Origin: Phoebastria nigripes
Taxonomy: Eukaryota > Chordata > Aves > Procellariiformes > Diomedeidae
Direction: 5' to 3'
DNA length: 64,000 bases
Assembly (NCBI GenBank): GCA_035582835.1
Contig: JAYKAV010000398.1
Location: 1-64,000 of the forward strand
Shown: piece by piece, positions 14,240 through 25,239 of the stretch
How positions within the stretch are numbered: the stretch's first letter is position 1
How the letters are laid out: every line of letters begins with the position of its first letter
Made by a program: the position numbers and the translations under genes
Notes under the pieces: model-generated
Databases searched by the model: none
Told to the model about the DNA's origin: nothing
Seen by the model: the letters and a program-made list of their open reading frames with translations, nothing else

Positions 14240-15146
14240 CTCCGCCTTCAGGAATCTCAGGCCCCGGAGACCAGGGGAAAGTCTCGTACAAGGAAGACGT
14301 ACCCTTGGTGGAAGAGGATTAGGTCAGGGAATAATTAGGCAAACTGGACACACATCAGTCCACGGGCCCTGATGGAATGCACTTGTGAGTGCTGAGGGAG
14401 CTCTCTGGTGTCATTGCAAGACCACTGCCAATCATCTTTGCTCTATCATGGTGACAGGGAGAAGTGCCCAAAGACTGGAGGAAAGCACATATCACCTCCA
14501 TTTTCAAGAAAGGCAAAAAGGAGGACCCAGGGAACTACCGGCCAGTCAGCCTCACCTCAATCCCTGGGAAGGTGACGGAGCAACTAACCCTTGAAAGCAT
14601 TTCCAAGCACATTAAGGATGAGAAAATCGTCAGTAGTAGTATGGAAGGCTTCACCAAGGGCAAGTTATGCTTGACCAACTTGATAAACTTCTATGATGAA
14701 ATGACTGGCCTGGTAGACAAGAGGGGAGCAGTGGATATCGTCTAGCTGGACTTCAGTAAGGCCTTTGACACTGTCTCCCATAAGATCCTCATAGACAAGC
14801 TGTTGATGTACAGGCTAGATGAGCAGACAGTGAGGTGGATTGAAAACTGGCTGACCAGCTGGGCCTAGAGTGTGGTGATCAGCGGTGCAAAGTCTAGTTG
14901 GAGGCCAGTAACTAGCAGTGTACCACAGGGGTCAGTACTGGTCCAGCCCTGTTTAACATCTTCATTAATGATCTGGATGGTGGGGCAGAGTGTACCCTCA
15001 GAAAGTTTGCCGATGACACAAAACTGGGAGGAGTGGCTGATAGGCCAGAGGGTTGTGCTGCCATCCAGAGGCACCTGGACAGGCTGGAGAAATGCGATGA
15101 CAGGAACCTCCTGAAGTTCAACAAGGGGAAGTTCAACAAGTCCTGC
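14240..15146 (+). mobile_element. CR1 LINE ORF2 fragment, reverse-transcriptase region
   Basis: This internal piece of CR1 ORF2 encodes the middle of the reverse transcriptase in sense orientation. The frame opening at 14464 shows the CR1 signatures KDWRKA, FKKGKKEDPGNYRPVSLTS and GFTKGK. The catalytic-box motif FADDTKLGG is intact at about 15006-15032. The copy is dead: a TAG at 14743-14745 falls just before LDFSKAFDTVSH, another stop follows WLTSWA near 14866, and the later part is in a shifted frame. It ends abruptly at AAGTCCTGC (15146), where non-CR1 sequence begins, so the C-terminus and 3' UTR are missing. The left edge is uncertain by some tens of bases. Confidence 0.88.
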
Positions 15147-17298
15147 TTTTGTGTATCATTTTGAAATCTAAGTAGAGGGCTGGGAGAAGGGCAAGAGATT
15201 TGTTGTTTGTTTTTTACAGCGAGAGAAGAAAAAGGGGAATCATTAAGTAACCATTGGCAATAAAGAAAAGAGACTATCCTGTGAGATTGAGTGTATATCA
15301 AAGACAGGCCCTTTCCCTCCCTAATGGACGAGGATATCAGTCAGAGGGGCTTAACAGCCCTTTTTTATAGGGTCCTGCAAACTCAGAATTTAGCAGAAGT
15401 AGATGCTTTTGCAATAGAATCCCAAGCACTCTTTTCTCCCCTGAAGCTTGCTAAGTCCTTTTTAGTGTTAAGACACTAACTGGCTTTTTATCACCAACCT
15501 CCAGGCAAAACAGTAAATTTGGGTTTTTCCACCATATCCTCTTCAATGAATTCAAAAGGACTATACTGCCTCTTACATGGGGATCAACTGCCTCACCCTA
15601 ATATAAACTGCATTTCAGCACTGTCAAATACCCCTTTCTTAGCAGTACCATCTCCATCAGAAGAGACGCAGAGAGTAAACACAAGATACAATTGACAGGC
15701 CAAGATTTTACCTGAGCAACATTTAAGTAAAGTATATTTTAGCCTCGCAATATTTTTATTCTTGTATCTAAAGCCCCTTTGCAAGAAAACAAAATTATTT
15801 TTGACCATCCATTACTTATGCATAGCTAGGTTACAACACAAGGTTTTCCAGATCAGGAAAAAGAGCATCATTCCTATTTCTTACTCACAGATAGCTTCCA
15901 ATGACTCTTTGGGAAGGCTTCTTGTACTGTGACTGAAAGTCACCTAGGAAAAACTTATCTAAGACACGAAAAAATAATCAACAGAGCCTCACTGATTTTA
16001 GGGCTGGCCCATGCTCACCAAAGTTGGCTTTAGCTAGAGTTACTGGTTAGCACACCAAAACATCTCATACAACCTTGAAAGACAGGGAAAATTATGGAGT
16101 AGGTGGGCTGTGCTGCTTCTGCTTTAATGAAAACATACACCGATAAATGTCGATTTCTCTTTACTCTCACACTGGCTGTGTTCACTGCTCCCTCATCTAT
16201 TATGTATTTATTTCTCTAGTTCAGCAGTCTCAAGGTTTGATTTCAGCTAGAGCTGCCTGTTGAATGGTTTTGCCTCCATAATTACTGTGCTAGGAAGCAA
16301 CAGCTCAAGGATGACTACAGACATGTCTATGGGAGACAAGAGGTGAATGAACCTGTTTTTCAGGTAGTTGCTAGGGAAGACTTCCAACGAATTTTGCTCT
16401 CTGAATTATTTTAAAAGAAAAAAACAAAACAAACTTGCCCCCACGTTCTCTCAGCACAGTATAATATTCAGTGTATTGTGATTCCTGGGAAACGATGGAG
16501 ACCCATGGATACGTGAGCTTTCTTCCTTTGCTTTAACTACATATTTTGCTCTGCTACAGGGAGATGGTTTTGGCGCATGCACTATCCGTGGTGCAAACAC
16601 AATGTTCTCAGGCAATGGGCAAATTGGAAACACAGTACACGTTATATGCCCAATCCTGTTATCTACCCTGGCAAAACTTTCATTTAGTTTCAGTGGAACT
16701 AGAGAATCAGAATCCAAGATTATTTGCAAATGATTTCTCATTAGATATCACAGTTGAAAAATTGCAGCAGACAATTCTCAATTATTCATTTAACATACTA
16801 CATACCTGAACTATAAAATACAAAAGCAATGGACAGCACAATGATTCTATGACTAGAAGACAACATTTTATTTGTAGGTAGTCATAATTCAATTATTGTT
16901 TTAGTTTAAAGGATATTTCCTTACACTGAATCTTAATTTTACATCATTTACTCCTGTATTGCCATGTGGCACTGGCGAGGACTTGCACATTTTGTTTCGT
17001 CCCTTGAACCCCTGCTGCTCTCTTCCCCTTCTCTTCATATTGGTAGCCAGAGCCTTGGATCCCAGCCCCACTGGCCAACCCACTGGAGACACTCTGAATG
17101 TGGGCTTGACCTTCATCTCGGAGGATATATACAATAAAGTGCAAATCACAGACCTCTCTCCCTCAGAGGGGTGCAGAGTTTCCTCCACAACATCTGAGAT
17201 GGCTGCTGTGGCAATGCTTTGGAGAAAATCAAGTTGATGCAGGTGGCTACAGTTCTACAGGCAGACAAAAAGGGAGCAAGGCAAAAAGCAGAACCACA
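15147..17298. other. non-coding stretch between CR1 fragments
   Basis: No recognised gene. Frames of 60-100 codons occur on both strands over the same ground (16451-16809, 16901-17237), the usual look of chance or antisense frames. The part from about 16950 to 17298 is GC-richer and leads directly into the CR1 fragment, so it may be its upstream region. I could not confirm this by motif. Confidence 0.5.
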
Positions 17299-17577
17299 AC
17301 CCTAGACTCCATGAGAGCAGACTTTGGCCTCTTCATACCTGTGNTTGGAAGAATCCCATGGGATACAGCCCTGGATAGAAGAGGGGTCCAGAGGAGCTGG
17401 TTGATTTTCAAAGATCTCCTCCAACCTCAAGAATCGGTCCATCTCAATGAGCAGGAAACCCAGCAAAGGCAGTAGGATGTGTACATGGATAAATAAGGGT
17501 CTCTTGATGAAACCCAAACATATAAATAAAGCATACAAGAGGTGGAAGCAGGGACATATGACTTGGGAGGAATATAG
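17299..17577 (+). mobile_element. CR1 LINE ORF2, N-terminal linker fragment (part 1)
   Basis: In sense orientation this matches the part of CR1 ORF2 between endonuclease and reverse transcriptase. Recognisable pieces are GACTCCATGAGAGCAGACTT, AATCCCATGGGATAC, AGAGGTGGAAGCAGGGACA and GGGAGGAATATAG. The same region is present in antisense in the long copy at the right end of the window. It carries an N at 17344 and several frame disruptions. It continues in part 2 after a short nested insertion. Confidence 0.8.
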
Positions 17578-17620
17578 AATCATTAAGGTTGCAAAAGACC
17601 TCTAAGATCATCGAGTCCAA
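17578..17620 (-). mobile_element. 43-bp CR1 3'-tail insertion nested in another CR1
   Basis: Forty-three bases reading AATCATTAAGG...GAGTCCAA interrupt the outer CR1 between TATAG and AGACACTGTC. The outer sequence without them reads GAATATAGAGACACTGTC, which agrees with the expected CR1 order. The insert is the extreme 3' end of an avian CR1 in the opposite direction. The outer ATAG at the junction also matches the CR1 tail repeat, which may have primed the insertion. There is no clear target duplication. Confidence 0.75.
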
Positions 17621-18196
17621 AGACACTGTCAAAGTTTGCAGGGATGAGGTTAGGAAAGCCAGTGTCTCTCAGGGGCTGATATAGGGGACAATACAATTTA
17701 ACATCTTCATTCATGACCTGGATGATGATCAAGTTTGTGGATGATACAAAACTGGGGAGAGTTGTTCATACACCAGATGGTTGTGCTGCCATTCAGAGGG
17801 ACCATTCAGAATAACCACCTGCACCAGTACATGCTGGAGGGCAATAGTCTGGAAAGCAGCCTTGAAGAAAATGACGTCGGGGTCCTGGAAGACAAGAAGT
17901 TGAATGTGATCCTGCAATGTGTCCTAGCAGCAAGAAGGTCAACAGCATCCTGGGCTGCATTAGGAGGACTGTTGCCTGCAGCTCAAGGAAGGTGATCATT
18001 CCCCTCTACTCAGCACTGGTGAGGTCACACCTAGAGTGCTGGGTCGACTTCTGGACTTCCCAGTATAAAAAAAGACATGGACATACTGGAGCGTGTCCAG
18101 CAAAGAGCCATAAAAATGATTAAGGGACTGCAGCATCTGTCATATGAGAGGCTGAAAGAGATGAGACTGTTCAGCTTGGAGAAGAGAAGCCTTGGG
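17621..18196 (+). mobile_element. CR1 LINE ORF2 fragment, internally deleted (part 2)
   Basis: The outer CR1 resumes at AGACACTGTC, runs to about 17665, then jumps to the late reverse-transcriptase region, with the expected 1.3 kb or so missing. The catalytic box reads FVDDTKL near 17730-17752 in place of FADDTKL. It then covers the ORF2 C-terminal region ([32 protein letters not shown] codons) and stops at about 18196 in a G-rich run. Internal deletion, frameshifts and loss of the 3' UTR make it non-functional. Confidence 0.85.
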
Positions 18197-18208
18197 GGGG
18201 AGGGAGGG
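18194..18208 (+). repeat. G-rich run with G-quadruplex pattern
   Basis: G7-A-GGG-A-GGG follows the broken CR1 end. If the G7 supplies two tracts, the pattern meets the four-tract rule with single-base loops. It marks the breakpoint of the CR1 fragment. Confidence 0.6.
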
Positions 18209-18548
18209 AGAAGGAAGAGGAAATAAGGAGCTGATAAAGCTGTTGCAGTGATTTTCTTCCTTGTTTTTCTTTTTTTTCCCACTTTGGTAAAAAAAAAACA
18301 ACAAAAAACAAAGCCAGTACTTTAATACCTTCAAGGTGATCCTAACCGGGAGAGCAGAAGAAACCTTTTACTAATCTCCATGAAGAAAAATAAATAAAAA
18401 ATAAACCACAAAAGACATGGCTTTTGAAATTGTAAGGCAAACTGGAAAGAAAAAAAAAATCAAACTCTAAAAAAATCTCAGCAAACAAAATATTTATTTG
18501 CTACTGTCTCCAGCATCTGCTCTGAGGAAATGCTGATGTGATACATAT
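18197..18548. other. A/T-rich spacer, no gene
   Basis: The spacer between the CR1 fragment and the LTR-like unit contains several short A and T tracts and no recognisable feature. Confidence 0.6.
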
Positions 18549-19139
18549 TGTCAGGGCCAGAAGTGTACTTTCCCCTTCCACAAGATTTACCTTGCTGCAC
18601 TCAGAAGAAACCTCAATGGGGGCTCCCCTCTCCTTTGCTTAGGAGCTGCTTTTAAGCTGAGGCTTTTGTTCCTGGCTCCCACCTGAACTACCTGTCAAAT
18701 AATAAGGGGCTGGTCTGCAAAGGAAGGTAGGTGAGCCAGGAGCAGCCAACCACCGCACTGCCAGCAGGGCAGTGACCTCACCAACAAGGGTGCAGTCTCA
18801 CAGTGCCTGAGCAAGGAGAATGGTTCTGTGGTAACATCCAGGGTCAGCAATCACCCCATAAGATCGCAGTGAGAAGACAAGGCCAAGATTGAACCAGTAA
18901 GTCAAGCCTACAGGTTAGGATCAGGGACGTATAAAACCAGGTGCAGATGCAGCGCCAATGCAGGCATAGTGTAGTTTACGTGAGGGCTTGCAGGAAGGTC
19001 CCAAGCAAAGGTGGTGGAAGGGGGCATCTGGTGAGGCTTCTTCCAGCTCTTCACAGCAGCTTTTTCCACTCAGCAAGCTGGCCTTGGAAGCAGCCAGCTA
19101 AACTCCTAGAAGGAGGGAAGTGCACTCTAGGTCCTGACA
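18549..19139. mobile_element. LTR-like unit of unknown family
   Basis: This 591-bp GC-richer block begins TGTCAGGGCC and ends GGTCCTGACA. The ends are inverted repeats matching at 9 of 10 positions and show the TG...CA termini of LTRs. The flanks are CATAT on the left and CATAA on the right, a 5-bp direct repeat with one difference, as expected for an aged target duplication. A TATAAAA box is at 18930-18936 on the plus strand, but I see no AATAAA or ATTAAA after it, so orientation is open. No coding frame inside is convincing. A terminal-inverted-repeat DNA element is the alternative, but I found no longer inverted repeat and no 8-bp target duplication. Confidence 0.5.
18930..18936 (+). promoter_or_regulatory. 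TATA box in LTR-like unit
   Basis: TATAAAA lies two-thirds of the way along the LTR-like unit. It would be the promoter if the unit is an LTR in plus orientation. No polyadenylation signal follows within the unit, which weakens the reading. Confidence 0.3.
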
Positions 19140-21108
19140 CATAACATAAGAATTCCCATTAAGATAAATGCTTCTTCAGAGAAGGAAAGAACTCTCCTAG
19201 AAAACATATCATAACCTGCTGAAGGCAAAGATGCAGCCAGCTGGACAGCATTCAGTGGGACAACCTCCAAATCACAAAGCCATCAAATAAAAGTAAGTTC
19301 AGTTATTTTCTTTGTCTCCAAGGAAGAAACAAAAAGGCTGGCATTACTCTTACTTTTCTGTCTTATCCCTATTACTCTTCCATGTTAGTCATCACCCTTC
19401 TGCCTTCCACTGCACAAGAAGAAATATTTCTGTTTCTGATTACATCAAAATTTAAATCCATCGTGACTGATTAGGGTTTAGACCCCAGAGAGACCTCTAG
19501 GCAGCTTAGAAACTCTACTAAACTTCCATCATTTTTCTTGATGTGCAAGTGTCAATCTTCTGCTACATATTCCTGATTATGTAAAAATAGGTCTTTTTGA
19601 CAAAACCATAAATGATGATTAATTAAAATTCAAATGCATGCAGTCTACTAAGCAAAATCTTATGAATCTTATTTTCACTGCTATTAATTGTTATTTCAGG
19701 TTCAATGACAGAAGTCACTGGATGTGGTTCAGAAATATTTGCAACATTACATTTGTAAGTTTCTCCGTATTAAATACATTTTAAATAAGTAGTTACTACT
19801 ATATTGAAATATATTATCACCTCACTATTTGATAGGTAAATTCTACTCCATTTGGCAGGTGGTTCTATTTAAAACTAGACTGTTTTGTTACTTTTTTTTT
19901 TTTTTTTAAAAATTAAACTTGCAAGGAAAACTTCAACAAACTAGCTTAAATCAGAAAGATACTGAAAATGAGTCCAAGAAATGAAGAAGTCAGTGAATAA
20001 TTGCAATGAAGGATGGCTATCAGTGTCTCCCGTGTCATTTGGCTACAGTCTTCTCTGCTACATAGCACACATCATTTACTGCAGTAGGAAATACACTGGG
20101 CCACTGTGCACGTTACCTTTCATTTCATTATAAAGGTGGCATCCATGTGTTAAGCCCTATTTTCAACAGTAGTGTAACTCTGCCATCCATTAACAATTCA
20201 GGGTAATGTTTTCCTGGGCTTTCTCCGTGCAAGCTAGAGATATAAACTCAAAATTTATTTTAAAGAATTACATTGGTTTATAGTTTGTATTTACGTCTTT
20301 GATTTTTTTTCAGGCATACACCAGGGAGAAAAAAAAAACATATTCAAAAAGATGATATAATACAGAGCTCAATTCTGAGTATTAGCTGTGTTTTATCAGC
20401 TTCTCTGGTTTTTGTGCCTGGAGCATTTGGGTATTTCTATTGTCTTCATTGTTCAGTAGAAAAAATATTTGGATATTGTGAGTCTAAATATTGGATGACA
20501 GGAATCTCACAGGCTAAAGCTAATTCTCTTTGATAGGTCTGTTTGCCAGAATTTGAAATCCCAACAGAAAACTCATAGGAGATCTGTTTTTTAAATACCC
20601 ATAGGCCAAATTTTGCAGGCCTAATTCAATGGCAAATTGCAATAATTATTTCACAGAAGCATAGAGAGAGATATAATTTGTGCTACAACACTAATTATAT
20701 TTTGTTCCTCATGGCACAGTAAGAACGTTTTCAGTTAAAAAATTATTTATACTGTGAATTATTGTGTTGCAGTTTAGCATTGTACAGTGCATAGCGTCTA
20801 GACTCCTGAATGTTACTGCAGTACCACTAATAATAATAAAAGATAAGAAAGTTAAAGCAACCCTTTCCTCCATACACATTTTTCTTCTGAAATTTAAGTT
20901 TTACATGTCTCAGAAGAAACAATGACATCAATTTAAAAACCAGTACAAGTTGTAAACTGACAGCCACGTAATCTACAAATACATTGTTATTAAAAATTTG
21001 TTGAGGAAAGGTATGAAAATGGATATAATACACTACTCACAACAAACTCACAGTTCTTACTGAGCATCAAATAACGTGAACTCAATCAAAATACATAAAC
21101 CTTCTTGG
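19140..21108. other. AT-rich non-coding DNA, no recognised gene
   Basis: No exon, LINE or LTR recognised. It contains T16 at 19892-19907 and A-rich patches. Open frames are short and without signature. Confidence 0.6.
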
Positions 21109-21113
21109 ACAAC
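21109..21113. repeat. left target-site duplication of solo LTR
   Basis: ACAAC directly precedes the LTR and is repeated exactly after its 3' end at 21662-21666. A 5-bp duplication is typical of ERVL-class integration. Confidence 0.85.
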
Positions 21114-21369
21114 TGTCCTGGTTCCAGCTGGGACAGAGTTAACTTTCTTCCCAGTAGCTGGGGAGGGTGTGCTGTGTTTTGGGTTTGGTATAATAGGAGC
21201 GTTGATGGCCCATTGATGTTTTGGGTGCTGCTGGGTGGTGCTTGCACCGGGCACTTTTCGGCCTCCCATGCCCTGCCAGGTGCATGGGAAGCTGGCGGGG
21301 GNAGCATAGCCGGGGTGGTTGACTCAGCTGGCCAATGGGGTATTCCATACCATGTAACGTCACGCTCAG

Positions 21370-21377
21370 TATAAAAA
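21370..21377 (+). promoter_or_regulatory. TATA box of solo LTR
   Basis: TATAAAAA sits about 256 bp into the LTR, upstream of a GC-rich segment (TCTCGTTCGG and following), the expected position for an ERV promoter. Whether it still drives transcription cannot be told from sequence. Confidence 0.6.
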
Positions 21378-21527
21378 CTAAGGGGGGAGGCCCTGGGTCC
21401 CGGGCTCTCGTTCGGTTCGGCGGGTGGTGAGCAATTGCATTGTGCATCGCCTGCTTTGTATATTGTTGTTGTTGCTGTTGTTGTTATCACTGTTACTATT
21501 ACTGTTCTACTTTGTTTTATTTTAATT

Positions 21528-21533
21528 ATTAAA
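21528..21533 (+). terminator. ATTAAA polyadenylation signal of solo LTR
   Basis: ATTAAA lies about 150 bp after the TATA box, within an AT-rich stretch and before the U5-like end. Spacing fits the R-region polyadenylation signal of an LTR. Confidence 0.5.
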
Positions 21534-21661
21534 CTGTTTTTATCTCAACCTGTGAGTTTTCCTACTCGTGCCCTCCCGATTCTCTCCCCCATCCCACCGG
21601 AGTCGGGGGGTGAGTGAGCGGCTGCATGGTGTTTAGGTGCTGCCAGGGTTAAACCACGACA

Positions 21662-21666
21662 ACAAC
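21662..21666. repeat. right target-site duplication of solo LTR
   Basis: ACAAC directly follows the terminal CA of the LTR and is identical to the left duplication. Confidence 0.85.
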
Positions 21667-24600
21667 GCAACCCCATCACAATAAAGAAGGGTTGCGAGTG
21701 TGCAGGGAAACAGCATCAACCTCATGAAATGATGTAGGACACAGTTCACTAGTGACTGCTGCTGTAGGAAAAGTAACTTTCCTAATTCCCTGCAAAATCA
21801 GCACTTGTACTATTGGGTTCCTCCTTTTGATGTTGTTACCAGTTTGGAACTTTTAAGCCTTGCAAGGCAATGCTGCTTAGCATAACCCCACAAATGGAGC
21901 CTCCATCTTTTGATCCTTAATGAAAACAGACTTTTCTCCTCATCAGAAGTACACAGTTTTCTGAGGCAGCTGCACTACATTTTGTCTTAGAAAAAGATCT
22001 GTCACTATGTGTCTCTTGCACTTGGGAGCTGATATTGAAGACAATGACAGCACAACTAATTTACCTCTATTTTGCAAGACTTCAGTATCAAGAACAATGA
22101 AACTACGGAACTATGGGCTGTGAAAAAAATTCTATAANCTGCAGCCCCGTCATACAGCATTGTAATTGCTATTGACAGGCCTCAGACTCTGTACCAAATT
22201 TGCTGCTCCTCAGAACTGAGGTTTGTCAGGCTTGCTCTGTCTGAACCTGAGCTTTGTTTTAGCTAGTTTAACTATAGCAGCAATTTTTTTTTTTTTTTGA
22301 CCAGGTGGCTATGGCTAATTTCTTTTGCTTATCTTTCTATAGTGCAACCTTAGTTTTATAAGCATAGTAGCAGCAAATAGTTATTCTGTTCAGAATTAGG
22401 TATTTACGACCACACCATAATGATGTAAGGTAGCCTGATACGATAGCAGAGCCCTTGAGAAGTGGAGACCTAGGAGGTTGTAGAGTTCAGGCATGGGATG
22501 ACAAGAGATGGGGCAAAGACTGGGATGGGGGTAGAGTATTTCCTTTTTGCCCTTAACAACGTTCTGAACTTAAAAAAAAAAAAAAAAAAAAAAGACCAAC
22601 CCAACAAACAAACAAACAAACCAAAACCAGCGGACATGCTGCGATCTGCAGTCAGTGGCTGAAGGTCATACTGCTAGATTAAACGTATCTTAGTGATGTA
22701 TATATGTTACTGAAGTCACTTTCAGACTTAACTACTGTCAGTGTTAGAGGGAACAGAAACTACTTGCAATGAGAACTGGCTCTCCATGCAAATATTTAAT
22801 TTGTGAAGCTAGAGGCCCTACAGCAACTGTGAATTTTCATGAAGATCCCAATTCCTTTTAAATACAGTCATTACTTTTTCTGTGTTCTACTGAAAAACTC
22901 AGAGAAGTTTAATTGTATCGTACTCAGGAAATTTGCATAAATGAATTCAGTAATTGCCTGTATTTTTAGATGTCTAAAAAAGTTTTGGCCTAGGCTAACT
23001 CTTCCAAACAAGGCATATGCAAAATTCAGAAATTATCACAAACATCTCCAAGAGGTAGCTTGGATGTGGCCATGGTGTTCTGAGGTAGAAAAATGTTTAG
23101 CTGTATGGATGTGAGCTTTTCCATTTCAGCTGGCCTTGAGGCTAGTACAGCCCATTTCATTCCCTTACACCAGTGTGGCCCTTTGAAGGTTCTCAAGTCT
23201 GAAAAAGACCAATTCCTGTTGTGTTAAATACATCATAGACAGATATGAATTTAAAGTAATCTGGTAAATTCCAAGAGAAACATTTCTAAACTTGGAATGG
23301 ATGATGCTAATCTTTGCATGGAGAAGCAGAAGATAAATATAGCCCTAGAAATGCTACACGTTAAAATTTGTTTTATAACGGTAAGTATGTTTCCCCTCAC
23401 CAACAGAGTATCACTGCCTTTCCAATAGAATTATTTGTCTGACCTAGAAACATCATAATAAAATAAATATTAACAGTGATGATAATAAATAATTCAAATT
23501 ATATTAGTTTGCATTTTTATAGCAATGTTCATCCTGAAGCTCACTAAAGCATTCAGATAGAAAATAAGGTATATTGTGTTTTATGGACATGTATTCTATT
23601 GTATCAGGTTCATATACATAACTTTCATGGCTAAAGTCAAAGTCTTTAATAAATGGAGATTTACCTTCTCTTATTCTCCAGCATGTTTACAGAAATTGAA
23701 CTGAGTACCTACAAAACTTAAATACTAGCTTCTATAGCTTGAAATAAAAAGAAAGCTTTCAAGTAAAATTGTAACATATTTACCTACTCTATGAGAAATA
23801 ATGAGGAATACTATATAGAACACAAGAAACTATGTATTATTATCTTATTTATCTCTCACAGGCTGTATCTTGTCTTCTTTTGTAAGCATGCCCTTCAGAA
23901 TCTGAAAGGAAATTTTTCTAAGGAAAAATGAAATAAAGGTGACAAAATCTACTTTCAGTATCCTTGTATTTACATTCAAGCATTTAAAACAAATTTTAGA
24001 GACAGCTTTGTACCCTGTCTGTGGAAAAAGACTTCTCCTAAGTATCAGTAAAACTATAAATAATGTTTTAGGTTTCTACATTGCATACCTGAGTATGCAG
24101 TACTCACTTTTAAGTGTGTGAATAGCCTGAGCATTTTAAGAATGTGTTAAGACTTGGCGGGATTTGAAACCTGAATGATACCTATATCAGTAAAATAACA
24201 CTCAGCAATTGTACAATTAATAAAACCAGTGTTTATGTTCAATGTAGAAAGCCCATTTAATTCATTCTTTCCAGGGAAAGATGTAAAAACTACAACCTTG
24301 GCTTTTATTTTTATTTTTGTCATGAGAGGATCCATCCAAGNCACCTTTATTATTAGGCAACATCTGCTATTCCATCATTAGATGTTCACAAGATTTAGTC
24401 TTACAGAGCTGCATATTCTGGCTTTCCTTTGATTACTCGGTTACAGAAGAACTACCTTGATTATTGTTGGAATCATGAGGTAGGAAGCACATATATTTCC
24501 TCTTTGTTAATTAAATCTGAAATAGTGAAAAACAATTTCTCATAGAGAATTACACTTAATAATATATAAAAACACAGCACTCGCAAATAGAAGTGTTCTA

Positions 24601-25239
24601 TGACATAATTGCACCTTATTTTTCCCCAAACCAAGCAAAATAAAATGAAAAACAGGTGGATGTCCAGGGCTTCTTACTAGAGTATATACAGTATGCCTTT
24701 TATTCTAAACTACTTTGACATTGTTTAGCTCAACATTTCAATGGTTCAAGCTTAAACACTGGTCTCAATATTAAACACTGCAGTATTAAAAAATCTATTT
24801 ATCTAGATAGAAACCATTTATATTATCTACATTTGTGCAGTCCTAAATCATCATGCTGTGATACTTTGTATCTATACATTCTTAAAAGAATTTATCATAC
24901 TCCACTACAGACATGAAGGCCAAGGAGATATTTTCACATATATTCAATATGAACGTGTTCTAATACACACAAGTTCCATACAGCATATGTAGCATCTAAA
25001 GCCACCCTGTAGACAACTGCATGTCAACATTTGTATTTCCAAAGTACAATTAAAATTTCAGTAAATACTTTTTCAATCATTAATTCAGTGTTTGCATAAA
25101 ATGCCAGTTCCTGAGATTTACACAGTCATCCTCTTTTTAAAAATGTGACCCTGACAGGCCTGCCTTCAGCTGAAAAGCAAAAACCAAACACTAAAATACC
25201 AAACTGCACAATGTATAATTTTGTAATGATAATAGCTAC
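21667..25239. other. AT-rich non-coding DNA, no recognised gene
   Basis: No recognised gene or interspersed repeat. T15 lies at 22284-22298 and A22 with a trailing ACAA-type repeat at 22572-22624. Frames are short. An open frame at 24147-24344 contains an N and has no signature. Confidence 0.6.
22572..22624. repeat. A22 tract followed by (ACAA)n
   Basis: Twenty-two A, then a short CA-rich spacer, then about four to five ACAA units. The pattern recalls an old retroposon tail, but the sequence upstream is not one I recognise. Confidence 0.75.

Larger units (their letters stand above)
21114..21661 (+). mobile_element. ERVL-like endogenous retrovirus solo LTR
   Basis: This complete 548-bp LTR starts TGTCCTGGTT and ends AACCACGACA, inverted ends that match at 9 of 10 positions. 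It is flanked by exact ACAAC duplications. From left to right there is a U3-like region, a TATA box at 21370-21377, a GC-rich presumed start area near 21400, a GTT-rich stretch (about 21463-21486), an ATTAAA signal at 21528-21533, and the closing U5 that reads GGGTTAAACCACGACA. No primer-binding site, gag, pol or env sequence follows on either side, so it is a solo LTR left by recombination between two LTRs. Family level (ERVL-like) is inferred from the 5-bp duplication and the familiar avian LTR ends. Open frames inside it (up to 134 codons) contain an N at 21302 and are not genes. Confidence 0.85.

Noticed and set aside
18552..19136. hAT-type DNA transposon reading of the 18.5-19.1 kb unit (CAGGGCC...GGTCCTG ends)
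   Set aside because: The 8-bp flanks do not match, while the LTR reading gives a near-perfect 5-bp duplication and TG...CA ends.
21086..21490. 134-codon minus-strand frame and others within the solo LTR
   Set aside because: They lie inside an LTR defined by its termini and target duplications, and contain an N. LTRs of this kind do not encode protein here.
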